NCBI RefSeq assembly: GCF_000234095.1
Contig: NZ_JH376799.1
Coordinates: 401,217-465,216 of the forward strand
Direction: 5' to 3'
Source: Centipeda infelix ATCC 43532
Lineage (GTDB): Bacteria > Bacillota > Negativicutes > Selenomonadales > Selenomonadaceae
Length of the DNA: 64,000 nt
Shown here: positions 26,604-34,955 of the stretch, one piece after another
Layout: the number at the start of each line of letters is the position of its first letter
Position numbering within the stretch: the stretch's first letter is position 1
Translations under genes and position numbers: made by a program
Notes under the pieces: generated by a model
The model's database searches: none
Seen by the model: the letters and a program-made list of their open reading frames with translations, nothing else
Told to the model about the DNA's origin: nothing

Positions 26604-26674
26604 GAAATCGCTGATAAAATCGCTGACAAAAAACAGCGCGCCACGATGGCGGTATCGAAGTTATCGGTTCTTCC
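26604..26674. mobile_element. Internally deleted copy of the MITE-like element
   Basis: It retains the left end (GAAATCGCTGATAAAAT) and about 47 bases of the right end of the element at 20559-20720, including the GCCATC block at bases 25-30 and the T6 block at about base 42 from the right end. The middle is missing. It lies between the TPR gene and a terminator. Confidence 0.6.
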
Positions 26675-26712
26675 CGCCTCTATTATACCTTGTTTTTCAA
26701 GAAAAAGCTACA

Positions 26713-26758
26713 AAAAAGAACGGTCACCGCCTTTGCCATGCGGGTGACCGTTCTTTTA
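26713..26758 (-). terminator. Terminator of the lysine-tailed secreted protein gene
   Basis: A 15-bp perfect stem (26714-26728 with 26743-26757) with A and T flanks. The TAA stop of the minus-strand gene (26756-26758) overlaps the foot of the stem. Confidence 0.85.
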
Positions 26759-27412
26759 CGATTCTTTCTTCTTCTTTTTTTCTTTCCGGTCCTTCTTCAC
26801 GGGCTTTTCATGGGCATTGGCGACCTCATCCGCAGCGACTTCATGCTTCTTCTCCAGAGCCGTACGGTCCGCATCGCTAAGTATACCGCGCGAACGGCGG
26901 ATCATCTCCTCCTGATGACCGACTGAATAGTTGATGATCGCATCGAAGAACTTCTTTTCGACATCCTTCTCCGAAAGTGCGGCGAGTTTGATCTCCTTCG
27001 CATTTTCATCGCGCGAGAGCGCCCCCCATTCGCTGTCCAGATCCTCATGCACGGTGACGTGCACAACGCCCGCGGCGAGGTCGATCATCAGATACTCCGC
27101 CGCACCTGAGAGGTCACTGTAGCCGTCAAGCGGCAGCATACGCCAACGCCGCTTGGACACAACATCCTGGATCTGGATCTCATCATAGACGCGGAGTGTC
27201 GGAACGACAATCTTTGTAAGGTCAATGTAACCGTGCGCATCCACTGCGTACTGAATGTATTCCTTGTTGAAATAGTAACCCTGCCGTGCGGTTGACTGCA
27301 CCCATTCGTAGATGTGCTTCGGGATCTCCTCGGCGGCCGCAGCAGGACGTGCGCCCATCAGCAGAACCCCGCAGAGGAGGAGTGCCGCCCCCCATTTTTT
27401 TTGCACGCTCAT
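26756..27412 (-). CDS. Secreted protein of unknown function with Lys-rich C-terminus
   Basis: About 218 residues, family not recognised. A signal peptide is clear (WGAALLLCGVLLMGARPAAAAEE). The mature part has an aromatic-rich region (HIYEWVQSTARQGYYFNKEY) and ends in a highly basic tail KKDRKEKKKKKES. Presumably periplasmic or surface-bound. The start is uncertain between ATG at 27412 (used) and ATG at 27421, neither with ideal spacing. The signal-peptide codons contain an A8 run next to a G6 run, a potential slippage site, in frame here. It resembles the other secreted unknown at 28471 only in size and export, not in sequence. Confidence 0.7.
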   Translation of the reverse strand: MSVQKKWGAALLLCGVLLMGARPAAAAEEIPKHIYEWVQSTARQGYYFNKEYIQYAVDAHGYIDLTKIVVPTLRVYDEIQIQDVVSKRRWRMLPLDGYSDLSGAAEYLMIDLAAGVVHVTVHEDLDSEWGALSRDENAKEIKLAALSEKDVEKKFFDAIINYSVGHQEEMIRRSRGILSDADRTALEKKHEVAADEVANAHEKPVKKDRKEKKKKKES

Positions 27413-27480
27413 CGCTCCCATCCAATAGTTTTTTTCAATGCCCCTATGCTAGACCAAAAAACTGAATTTTTACTGAAATC

Positions 27481-28428
27481 TCAAAGTCCCGAATGCAGCT
27501 CCCAGTCATCCGCATTGTCGAGGCTGTCCAACTCGTACGGCGTGCCCTGATAGACGTAGTAGTTCAGCCAGTTCGCAAAGAGGAGGTGGGCGACGCTGCG
27601 CCAGCGCACAAGAGGCGCACGGCTCGGATCATCCTCGGGGTAGTAGTTGCACGGAATGCCGGGATCGAGTCCCGCCGCAAGGTCGCGGTCGTACTCCGAC
27701 TTGAGCGTCATCGGATCGTACTCGGCGTGCCCCGTGATGAAGAACTGGCGGCGACGCAGGTTCGCAATGATGTAAACGCCCGCATCCCCCTCGGCAAGGA
27801 CGGTCAGCTCGGGCACGCGCGCAATATCTGCACGCCGCGTCTCCGTATGCCGCGAGTGGGGCACATAGAACACGTCGTCAAAGCCGCGCAGGAGCGGCTC
27901 ATGCTGCACGCAGGTACGGTGCTCATAGACGCCGAAGATCTTCTTTTCCGTCCAGTGCTTCGGAATGCCGTAATGGTAGTAAAGCCCCGCCTGCGCACCC
28001 CAGCAGATGTGAAACGTGGAGTAGGCGTGCTTGCGGCTCCACTGCATGATCTCGGAGACCTCATCCCAGTAGGCGACGCGCTCAAACGGCAGCTGTTCGA
28101 TCGGTGCCCCCGTGATGATGAAGCCATCGTACTTCTTGTGCCGCACCTCGGCAAACGTCCCATAGAACTCCGTGAGATAGTCGCGTGACGTGTGCGATGG
28201 AATGTAGGACTCCGTGTAGATAAAGTCCGCCTCCACCTGCAAGGGGGTATTCCCGAGGAGGCGCAGGAGCTGCGTCTCCGTCACGTCCTTGATCGGCATA
28301 AGGTTCAGAATGAGGATGCGCAGCGGTCGGATGTCCTGCCCATACGCGCGCGCCGCATTCATGACAAAGACGTTTTCACTCTCAAGGACATTAGTCGCAG
28401 GCAGATTATTCGGTATCTTAATCGGCAT
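27481..28428 (-). CDS. metA: Homoserine O-acetyltransferase, MetA family
   Basis: Activates homoserine for methionine synthesis. The 315-residue protein has the MetA fold with catalytic Cys142 ([10 protein letters not shown]) and the His and Glu of the triad in ITGHAEYD (about residues 234 and 236). Residue 111 is Glu ([11 protein letters not shown]). In this family Glu111 marks acetyl-CoA users such as the Bacillus cereus enzyme, whereas Gly marks succinyl-CoA users such as E. coli, so acetyl transfer is predicted despite the common succinyltransferase annotation. AAAGGGA precedes the ATG. No SAM riboswitch was seen in the short upstream gap. Confidence 0.93.
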   Translation of the reverse strand: MPIKIPNNLPATNVLESENVFVMNAARAYGQDIRPLRILILNLMPIKDVTETQLLRLLGNTPLQVEADFIYTESYIPSHTSRDYLTEFYGTFAEVRHKKYDGFIITGAPIEQLPFERVAYWDEVSEIMQWSRKHAYSTFHICWGAQAGLYYHYGIPKHWTEKKIFGVYEHRTCVQHEPLLRGFDDVFYVPHSRHTETRRADIARVPELTVLAEGDAGVYIIANLRRRQFFITGHAEYDPMTLKSEYDRDLAAGLDPGIPCNYYPEDDPSRAPLVRWRSVAHLLFANWLNYYVYQGTPYELDSLDNADDWELHSGL

Positions 28429-28470
28429 TGTGTTCCATTCCCTTTCCTCTTGACCCCCATAGTGCCCGCA

Positions 28471-29361
28471 TTACTGTGCCTGATAGCGTTTCACCCAAGT
28501 GCTGTAACCGTCTGCAAAGGCACGCAGGCGAACGAGACCGCGTGCCTCAGGCGTATCGCGGGCGATCATGCGATACGCACCTTCGTAGCCGTCGTCAAGC
28601 GGCTGCCAGCCGTCCATAGGCGACCAGTATTTCCCCGTGACGATGCGTTCGGTGCCTTGCGGCAGATTGACCGCACGCTTGTCGAATTTGATCTCAATTG
28701 CCTTGCCCTTTGCGTCACGCACCTCTGTCCACGCCCAGAAGATCAGGTTGTCACGCACGCGGCGCATCGTCGAGGTATCCGCCGTGACCTGCGTCTTGAC
28801 GCCGGAAGCGGTTTCATCCGACCAGAGGATAATCCACCGATCATCCGCACGCAGCCGGTCCATCTCCCCCTGACGGAACACCGTGTCAACGAGCGCCGCG
28901 TAGAACTCCTCGTCGAACTGCTGGGAGTTCATCTCTTTCTCCGTTCCCTCGCCCTTCGACCAGAGGACATTGCCCGCTGCATCGTAGAACGTCTCACTGA
29001 TGTATTGCAGCGAGCGGTTTTGCGGGGACACGCGCACCTGCGCGACGGAGTATGAGAGCTGGCTTGGGTTTGGAATGACGTGCCCAATCTTGTAGTTGCG
29101 GATGGTCTCCTCCGCGCCCTCATAGCTGAACGTAGTCTTGATCCCCCCCACGAGTTCGGACGGGATGCCCTGTCCGCCCGCAGACGAGGCAAGACGCTGC
29201 GTCACGCGCACGGACGCAGGATCGTAGAATTTGGAATATTTGTCATTGGAACTCAGCCATGTCCACGCCCTGCCCTCCTCGGCAAAGGTGATGGGGCATA
29301 GTACCAGCAGACATAGGAAGGTCAGCAGCAGCCCTGCTCCATATCGTATCCTCGTGCTCAT
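28471..29361 (-). CDS. Secreted protein of unknown function
   Basis: A 296-residue protein with a typical signal peptide (GAGLLLTFLCLLVLCPITFAEE). The mature part starts with WTWLSSNDKYSKFYDPASV, a pattern seen in surface-exposed proteins of Negativicutes that lack known function, and contains a second, weakly similar segment near residue 175 (DDRWIILWSDETASG). No catalytic motif. AAGGAG precedes the ATG at 29361. It lies between metA and the PHP phosphatase on the same strand, with about 40 bases on each side. Confidence 0.75.
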   Translation of the reverse strand: MSTRIRYGAGLLLTFLCLLVLCPITFAEEGRAWTWLSSNDKYSKFYDPASVRVTQRLASSAGGQGIPSELVGGIKTTFSYEGAEETIRNYKIGHVIPNPSQLSYSVAQVRVSPQNRSLQYISETFYDAAGNVLWSKGEGTEKEMNSQQFDEEFYAALVDTVFRQGEMDRLRADDRWIILWSDETASGVKTQVTADTSTMRRVRDNLIFWAWTEVRDAKGKAIEIKFDKRAVNLPQGTERIVTGKYWSPMDGWQPLDDGYEGAYRMIARDTPEARGLVRLRAFADGYSTWVKRYQAQ

Positions 29362-29408
29362 CTCATGCTCTCCTTTATGACAACAGCCCTTGTCTCACGG
29401 CATGCTCC

Positions 29409-30260
29409 CTACACCAGTGCGACGCTCTCTCTCTCGCGTGCACCTGTAAAATGAATCTGCTCCGTAAACCCAAAGGAGCGCGCGTACTGTACTGCCTCCT
29501 CGTTGTAGCGCGCACAGTCCTCCGGCTTATGCGCATCCGAGGTGGTAATCAGCGGCAGATCGTACGCCCGCGCCACACGCATAAAGTCCGCATACGGCGA
29601 AAACTCCTTCACGGGGTAACGGTAGTACGTCCCCGTGTTAAGGTCGACAATCATGTCCGCCGCCTTCATCGCCTGCGCCACGCGTTCGAGGTACGGTGTA
29701 ACATCGAAATCAGGGAAGTGACGGTAAAGACGAATGTTAAACGGATGCCCGAGGGCATCGTAAAGCCCCGACGATGCGAGCTTTTCCACCTCCTGCGTGT
29801 ACCATTCGTAGATGTCCGTGAGGGGGTGGTTGTCCCACTCTGCCACGATCGCCCCCGTGTCATATGCCCATCCGTGCAGAAAGTGCACGGACCCGATCAC
29901 ATAGTCAAAGGGATACGCCTTGAGGATCTTTGCGACCGCCTCCTGATCCTGAAAGTTGCAGACCTCGATGCCCGCGCGTACCTTGTGTTTCTTTTGCAGT
30001 TTCTCAATGAATGCAAAGTATTCGTCGAGCGTGTACTTGAACTTATTTGTCTTCAGCCATTTGCGCTGAAAGCTGCCGACAAAACTGTCGTCGAGGATGA
30101 GATCGTCGTAATAGAGCTGCTCGAACTCGGGAAAGGTATGTGAGTGCTCGGAAAAGCCGATCTCATAGACACCGCGTCCCTCTGCCGCGCGAACGAAGCC
30201 CTCGGCGTAGTTTTCATCGTACGAACCGTATTCGAGGTGCATATGATAGTCAAAGCGCAT
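29409..30260 (-). CDS. PHP-domain phosphatase, histidinol-phosphatase-like
   Basis: PHP superfamily metal-dependent phosphoesterase of 283 residues, closest in layout to HisK-type histidinol phosphatases. Metal-binding motifs appear in order: HMHLEYG (His6, His8), GFSEHSH, GIEVCNF, IGSVHFLHGW, LGHPFN and TTSDAHKPED. ATG at 30260 has GAGGAAATC upstream, 10 bases after the stop of the HAD gene, so both are in one operon. No other histidine-biosynthesis gene is nearby, so the substrate could instead be another phosphomonoester. Confidence 0.85.
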   Translation of the reverse strand: MRFDYHMHLEYGSYDENYAEGFVRAAEGRGVYEIGFSEHSHTFPEFEQLYYDDLILDDSFVGSFQRKWLKTNKFKYTLDEYFAFIEKLQKKHKVRAGIEVCNFQDQEAVAKILKAYPFDYVIGSVHFLHGWAYDTGAIVAEWDNHPLTDIYEWYTQEVEKLASSGLYDALGHPFNIRLYRHFPDFDVTPYLERVAQAMKAADMIVDLNTGTYYRYPVKEFSPYADFMRVARAYDLPLITTSDAHKPEDCARYNEEAVQYARSFGFTEQIHFTGARERESVALV

Positions 30261-30270
30261 ATTGATTTCC

Positions 30271-31074
30271 TCAGTCAAACTCGCCCGCAAGAATCTGCTC
30301 ACAGACGGACATAACGCCGTGTACGCGATTGCTCGGGGCACGGTAACGCGCACGCGCCTTCACCGCAGGAATCGCGTTCTCCATCGCAAAGCTGTACGTC
30401 ACGGCATCCATGAGTTCGAGATCGTTCTCATAGTCGCCAAACGCAGCGCATTCATCAGGGGTCAACCCCAACTGTTCCTGCACGCGCTGTGCGGCAACCC
30501 CCTTGCTCACGCCCTGCGCGTAGACATCGACCCATACCGCGCTCGAGAGTGTCACCTGCATGCGATCTGCATACTGCTGCATCGCGGGCAGAATTGTCCG
30601 CTCCGCATTGCCCGTGAGGTCGCAGAACGCCATCTTGATCGGTTCATCGTCCACTGCGGCGAAGTCCTCCACCACTGTTGACTGCGAAATGTATTTCACG
30701 AGTTCCGTGCGGAAGTTCGGCACATCGTCTGCCGGATACAAGTACGCCTGCCGCTTCCCGCAGAAAACGGACTGCACGCCGGGCAGCTCCTCGCCCGTAC
30801 GCATGACCTCAAGTGCCATCGCCAGATCCACGGGGCTCGTGAAGAGCTCCCTGTCACCCTCCATCACCATCGTCCCGTTCTCGGCAAGAAAGAGCATCTC
30901 GTCCTTCCACGGCATGAATGTCCGTACAAGTGAGGCATACTGCCGTCCCGAGGCGGGCGCAAATCGAATGCCGCGCTCCTTCAGTCGCGCATACACCACA
31001 CCGAATTCTGCGGGCAGATCTCCGTTGTCGTCGAGCAGTGTTCCGTCCATATCCGAAAAGATCAGCCGTATCAT
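30271..31074 (-). CDS. Cof-type HAD-IIB family phosphatase
   Basis: Haloacid dehalogenase superfamily hydrolase of 267 residues. Motif I is FSDMDGTLLDD (nucleophile Asp8), motif II SGRQ, motif III a Lys in QGVSKGVA and motif IV GDYENDLELM. The C2b cap lies between motifs II and III. Such enzymes dephosphorylate sugar phosphates, nucleotides or pyridoxal phosphate; the substrate is not inferable. AAGGAG precedes the ATG at 31074; the frame continues upstream through the promoter and should be ignored there. First gene of a two-gene operon with the PHP phosphatase. Confidence 0.88.
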   Translation of the reverse strand: MIRLIFSDMDGTLLDDNGDLPAEFGVVYARLKERGIRFAPASGRQYASLVRTFMPWKDEMLFLAENGTMVMEGDRELFTSPVDLAMALEVMRTGEELPGVQSVFCGKRQAYLYPADDVPNFRTELVKYISQSTVVEDFAAVDDEPIKMAFCDLTGNAERTILPAMQQYADRMQVTLSSAVWVDVYAQGVSKGVAAQRVQEQLGLTPDECAAFGDYENDLELMDAVTYSFAMENAIPAVKARARYRAPSNRVHGVMSVCEQILAGEFD

Positions 31075-31108
31075 CCTGTCGCTCCTTCCCATTGTATACA
31101 ATGGTCTT

Positions 31109-31137
31109 ATTATAACAAAGAATGATTTTCCCCGCAA
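31109..31137 (-). promoter_or_regulatory. Promoter of the HAD-PHP operon
   Basis: Minus-strand TTGCGG (31132-31137), 17-base spacer, TATAAT (31109-31114), 35 bases before the ATG. Confidence 0.65.
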
Positions 31138-31168
31138 TGAAAAGAAGTACGTAGAATTAGCGCACAAT

Positions 31169-31194
31169 AAAAAGGAGCCCCGATCGGAGCTCCC
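31169..31194 (-). terminator. Terminator of the propionate operon
   Basis: A GC-rich dyad (GGAGC...GCTCC with CCGATCGG inside, 31175-31194) followed on the minus strand by TTTTTATT, just after the biotin-carrier stop. Confidence 0.85.
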
Positions 31195-31213
31195 CAAGTG
31201 GTCTATGCAGAGA

Positions 31214-31609
31214 TTAGCCGAGGATAACGAGAGCGTCGCGCACCTTGACCGACTGGCCTGCCGTGACGTTGACCGCCTTGACCGTGCCGTCTGCGGGTGC
31301 AGCGATCTCGTTCTGCATCTTCATCGCTTCGAGGATGAGAAGCGTGTCGCCCGCCTTGACTGCCTGTCCGACCGAGACCTTGACCTCGATGATCTTGCCG
31401 GGCATCGGAGCGTCCACAGACTGCTCGCCTGCACCCGCTGCTGCAGCCGGTGCTGCAGGAGCTGCGGGAGCCGCAGGTGCCGGTGCAGCTGCAGGTGCGG
31501 GTGCAGCCGCACGCGGTGCAGCCGCCGGAGCAGCCGCGCCCGCTGCGCGTACCTCTTCGACCTCAACCTCATAAGCAGTGCCGTTGACCGTGATGTTGAA
31601 CTTCTTCAT
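31214..31609 (-). CDS. mmdC: Biotin carrier subunit of methylmalonyl-CoA decarboxylase/carboxyltransferase
   Basis: Carries the carboxyl group on biotin. The 131-residue protein has a short N-terminal domain (MKKFNITVNGTAYEVEVEEV), an Ala/Pro linker of about 40 residues, and a biotinyl domain with EAMKM, where Lys97 is the attachment site. This layout is that of gamma subunits of biotin-dependent sodium-pumping decarboxylases such as Veillonella MmdC; it also fits the 1.3S subunit of transcarboxylase. It is the last gene of the operon. No membrane beta subunit follows, so whether carboxyl transfer is coupled to Na+ export cannot be decided from the window. Confidence 0.9.
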   Translation of the reverse strand: MKKFNITVNGTAYEVEVEEVRAAGAAAPAAAPRAAAPAPAAAPAPAAPAAPAAPAAAAGAGEQSVDAPMPGKIIEVKVSVGQAVKAGDTLLILEAMKMQNEIAAPADGTVKAVNVTAGQSVKVRDALVILG

Positions 31610-31702
31610 GTGTTATTCCTCCAACATTTATATTCCCAAGGGAAGCACGCCGTTTCATTGATGCTTCCCCCGCGACAGACTTCCTGCGTATACAGGGATT
31701 CC

Positions 31703-31840
31703 TCACAGATTGCTGCGGTTGGCGAGCGTCCAAACCTCAGCGGGTTTGATACGCACGGCGACAACCTTCGACCCCATCGCCGACTGAACGGCGGCGGTGA
31801 TGGCAGCGACGATCTCCGGTGCAACAGTGTTTGCAGCCAT
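31703..31840 (-). CDS. mmdE: Small epsilon-like subunit of methylmalonyl-CoA decarboxylase (45 aa)
   Basis: A 45-residue ORF, below the usual length cut-off, between mmdA and mmdC. It reads MAANTVAPEIVAAITAAVQS, then AMGSKVVAVRIKPAEVWTLA and NRSNL. It resembles Veillonella MmdE and the C-terminal end of OadG/MmdD delta subunits, which are small proteins that stabilise the complex. It has no membrane segment, unlike a full delta subunit. The ATG at 31840 follows a GGGAGGAAC site 12 bases after the mmdA stop. The gene order alpha-epsilon-gamma matches Veillonella with delta missing. Confidence 0.75.
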   Translation of the reverse strand: MAANTVAPEIVAAITAAVQSAMGSKVVAVRIKPAEVWTLANRSNL

Positions 31841-31852
31841 GTTGTTCCTCCC

Positions 31853-33382
31853 TTAGAGCGGAATGTTCCCGTGCTTCTTTGCGGGGTTGTCCTCACGCTT
31901 GCTCGAAAGCGCGTTGAGTGCCGTGATGATGTAGGGGCGCGTCTCGCTCGGCGTGATGACCATGTCGATGTAGCCGCGCTCTGCCGCTTTGTACGGGGTT
32001 GCGAACTCTTCGATGTACTCTGCCGTACGCGCATCCTTGTCCGGATCCTTGCGGAAGATGATGTTCGCCGCACCCGCAGGTCCCATGACTGCGATCTCGG
32101 AGGTCGGCCACGCCATGACCTGATCCGCACCGAGCTCACGGTTGCACATTGCGATGTAGGAACCGCCGTACGCCTTGCGCGTGATGACCGTGACCTTGGG
32201 CACCGTCGCCTCGCTGTATGCGTAGAGCATCTTCGCGCCGTGGCGGATGATGCCGCTGTACTCCTGATCAACCCCAGGCAGGAAACCGGGCACGTCGACG
32301 AGGTTGACAAGCGGGATGTTGAATGCATCGCAGAAGCGGATGAAGCGCGCCGACTTGTTGGACGCGTCGACATCAAGGCAGCCTGCCATGACGTTCGGCT
32401 CGTTCGCGATGATGCCGACCGTACGGCCGTCAAAGCGTGCGAAGCAGCAGATGATGTTCGTCGCGAAATGCTGGTGCACCTCGTAGAACTCGCCGTTGTC
32501 GACGAGCGCACGGATGACATCCTTCATGTCGTACGGCGCATTCGGATTATCGGGAATGAGTGTGTTCAGGCTCTCATCCTGACGGTTCGGATCATCGCCC
32601 GTCTCGACGCGCGGGGTCTCCTCCATGTTGTTGCTCGGGAGGAAGGAGAGCAGATAGCGGATCTGGTCAATGCAGTCCTCATCGTTCTCCGCCGCGAAAT
32701 GCGCAACGCCGGAGCGGCTGTTGTGCGTCATCGCACCGCCGAGTGCCTCCGCCGTGACCTCCTCCGCCGTAACGGACTTGATGACGGCAGGGCCCGTGAT
32801 GAACATCTGGCTCGTGTTCTTCACCATGAAGATGAAGTCCGTAAGTGCAGGGCTGTAAACCGCGCCGCCCGCGCAGGGTCCCATGATGACGGAAATCTGC
32901 GGGATGACACCCGAAGACTTCGTGTTGCGGTAGAAGATTCCGCCGTAGCCCGAGAGAGCGTCGACCGCCTCCTGGATACGCGCGCCGCCCGAATCGTTGA
33001 TGCCGATGCAGGGTGCCCCCATCTTCATCGCGAGGTCCATGACCTTCCAGATCTTGTGTGCGTGCTTCTCTCCGAGCGAGCCACCCTCGACCGTGAAGTC
33101 CTGTGCGAATGCATAGACAAGGCGGCCGTTCACCGTGCCGTAGCCCGTTACAACGCCCTCACCCGGCAGTTCCTTCTTGTCCTGCCCGAAGTTGGTGCAG
33201 CGATGGCGTACGAACATATCCAGCTCGACAAAGCTGTCCTCATCGAAGAGCAGGTTCAGGCGCTCACGTGCGGTGAGCTTACCCTTGCTGTGCTGCTTCT
33301 CGATGCTCTTCGCACCGCCGCCCTGCATAAGATGCTCTTTCTTCTCCAGCATGAGCTCAATTTTTTCCTGGACTGTGGACAT
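31853..33382 (-). CDS. mmdA: Methylmalonyl-CoA decarboxylase/carboxyltransferase alpha subunit
   Basis: Carboxyltransferase that moves the carboxyl group of (S)-methylmalonyl-CoA to biotin, releasing propionyl-CoA. The 509-residue protein belongs to the acyl-CoA carboxyltransferase family (PCCB/12S type), with ERLNLLFDEDSFVELDMFV near the N-terminus, GGARIQEAVDAL and GPCAGGAVYSPAL in the first crotonase-like half, and NVPGFLPG-like VDVPGFLPGVDQE plus YGGSYIAMCNRELGAD in the second. ATG at 33382 lies 6 bases after AGGAGG; an adjacent ATG one codon earlier is less well spaced. Next to epimerase, mutase and biotin carrier, so function in propionate formation is secure. Confidence 0.93.
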   Translation of the reverse strand: MSTVQEKIELMLEKKEHLMQGGGAKSIEKQHSKGKLTARERLNLLFDEDSFVELDMFVRHRCTNFGQDKKELPGEGVVTGYGTVNGRLVYAFAQDFTVEGGSLGEKHAHKIWKVMDLAMKMGAPCIGINDSGGARIQEAVDALSGYGGIFYRNTKSSGVIPQISVIMGPCAGGAVYSPALTDFIFMVKNTSQMFITGPAVIKSVTAEEVTAEALGGAMTHNSRSGVAHFAAENDEDCIDQIRYLLSFLPSNNMEETPRVETGDDPNRQDESLNTLIPDNPNAPYDMKDVIRALVDNGEFYEVHQHFATNIICCFARFDGRTVGIIANEPNVMAGCLDVDASNKSARFIRFCDAFNIPLVNLVDVPGFLPGVDQEYSGIIRHGAKMLYAYSEATVPKVTVITRKAYGGSYIAMCNRELGADQVMAWPTSEIAVMGPAGAANIIFRKDPDKDARTAEYIEEFATPYKAAERGYIDMVITPSETRPYIITALNALSSKREDNPAKKHGNIPL

Positions 33383-33463
33383 CATATCCCTCCTGTATAT
33401 CTTCCCGCAAAACACCGGAATGAAGTGCCCTGCGGGGAATATGCGTCATGTGCGGTGGCGGCC

Positions 33464-33880
33464 TCAGCGATCCTCATGCTCACAGATCTCAAGGAGAACG
33501 CCCTTCGTCGACTTCGGATGCAGGAACGCAATCTTCGCGCCGCCCGCACCGATGCGCGGCTTCTCGTCGATCATCTTGACGCCCTTTGCCATGAGGTCGG
33601 CAATTGCGTTCTCGATATTGTCGACGCGCAGAGCGATGTGCTGGATGCCCTCGCCCTTCTTCTCGATGTATTTCGTGATCGGGCTGTCGTCCGCCGTGCC
33701 GATCAGCAGCTCGATCTCGCTCTTGTTCGGGGTCGGGTGGAATGTTGTTGTGACCTTCTGCTCGGCAACCGTCTCCTCAGCCGTGCAGGGGATACCGATC
33801 ACGTCCGACCAGAAATTCTTCCCCTCTTCGAGATCCTTCACGGCAATGCCGATGTGATCCACTGCCAGAACTTTGAACAT
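33464..33880 (-). CDS. mce: Methylmalonyl-CoA epimerase
   Basis: Interconverts (R)- and (S)-methylmalonyl-CoA, linking the mutase product to the decarboxylase. Glyoxalase/VOC fold of 138 residues with the metal ligands in VDHIGIAV (His9), GIQHIAL and LLEICE. Size and motifs match characterised epimerases from Propionibacterium. GGAGGAAGC precedes the ATG. It lies between meaB and mmdA in the same direction. Confidence 0.93.
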   Translation of the reverse strand: MFKVLAVDHIGIAVKDLEEGKNFWSDVIGIPCTAEETVAEQKVTTTFHPTPNKSEIELLIGTADDSPITKYIEKKGEGIQHIALRVDNIENAIADLMAKGVKMIDEKPRIGAGGAKIAFLHPKSTKGVLLEICEHEDR

Positions 33881-33921
33881 AGGTGCTTCCTCCTTGGGAA
33901 ATTGCTGTCAATTTCCACGTT

Positions 33922-34860
33922 TTAAGATAACATTTCGGCCATGACATCGCCGACCACAGTATATGGATCGGTCTCATGCGCCTTGATTTTCGCCACATAG
34001 TCATCGAGCCTGCCCGTATCGACAATGCGGCGTTCGATGCTCCGCCGGACGCCCGCATGCAGGATGTCCAGCATCTCATCGCGTGTGCGGCGCGTGCGCC
34101 GCTCGGTGAGAACACCGTTCCCCTCAATGTGGCTGCGATGTTCCTCAATGGTGTCGACCAGCTCCGCGATCCCGTCGCCGCGATTCGCGACGACCTTGCG
34201 GATCGGCGGCCGCCAGTCGGACATGTGATCGTCCAGATCCAGCATCATATTGATCTCACGGACGAGCTTATCCGCGCCGTCAAGATCGGACTTGTTGATG
34301 GCGAACACGTCGCCGATCTCAAGGATGCCCGCCTTGATCGCCTGGATGTCATCGCCCATGCCCGGAATCAGTACAACCATCGTTGTGTCCGCCGCCCGCA
34401 CAATATCCACCTCGGACTGCCCGACACCGACGGTCTCGACAAAGATGATGTCCTTGCCGAACGCATCCATGACCTTCACCGCGTCAGCCGTCTTGTGCGA
34501 GAGGCCGCCGAGGCTGCCACGCGTACCCATGCTGCGGATAAAAACGCCCTCGTCGAGCGTCAGGTCGTTCATACGGATGCGGTCGCCCAGAATGGCGCCG
34601 CCGGAAAAGGGGCTCGTGGGGTCGACGGCGATGATGCCGACGGTTTTCCCGCGCTTGCGGTATTCCTTGGCAATCTTGTCCGTCATGGTGCTTTTGCCCG
34701 CACCCGGAGGGCCGGTAATGCCCAGCACATAGGCATGTCCCGTATGCGGATAGAGCGCCTTCATAATGTCGGTCGCCGTCTCACGCTCATTCTCGATCGC
34801 CGTGATGGCTCGCGAGAGTGCGAGGCGGTTTCCTTTCAGCACTTCGGCTGCAATATCCAT
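33922..34860 (-). CDS. meaB: Methylmalonyl-CoA mutase-associated GTPase MeaB
   Basis: G3E-family GTPase that protects and reactivates B12-dependent methylmalonyl-CoA mutase. The 312-residue protein has the P-loop GPPGAGKST (about residues 50-58), the base-I and II elements VDPTSPFSGGAILGDR, the G3 region FVETVGVGQSE and NKSD for guanine recognition. The C-terminal helical arm (about residues 265-312) is the dimerisation element. Its place between the B12 subunit and the epimerase fits the chaperone role. Confidence 0.94.
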   Translation of the reverse strand: MDIAAEVLKGNRLALSRAITAIENERETATDIMKALYPHTGHAYVLGITGPPGAGKSTMTDKIAKEYRKRGKTVGIIAVDPTSPFSGGAILGDRIRMNDLTLDEGVFIRSMGTRGSLGGLSHKTADAVKVMDAFGKDIIFVETVGVGQSEVDIVRAADTTMVVLIPGMGDDIQAIKAGILEIGDVFAINKSDLDGADKLVREINMMLDLDDHMSDWRPPIRKVVANRGDGIAELVDTIEEHRSHIEGNGVLTERRTRRTRDEMLDILHAGVRRSIERRIVDTGRLDDYVAKIKAHETDPYTVVGDVMAEMLS

Positions 34861-34899
34861 GCGCCCACCTCCTTCGCGCAGTCAACTCCATACAGGGGA

Positions 34900-34938
34900 A
34901 TGGATGACAGACAAAAGATTCTCCTGCCTGTCATCCAT
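34900..34938 (-). other. Intra-operon hairpin between the B12 subunit gene and meaB
   Basis: An 11-bp perfect stem (34900-34910 with 34928-34938) around a 17-base loop, without a T-run. It may be a processing or stability element that adjusts relative expression; this is inference. Confidence 0.35.
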
Positions 34939-34955
34939 CCTTTCAAATGACGTTG

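Noticed and set aside
30560-33925. Plus-strand ORF of 1121 codons opposite mmdA and mmdC
   Set aside because: Antisense of well-recognised genes; Arg/His/Val/Leu-rich with no motif. The same applies to 40922-44434 opposite valS and folC.
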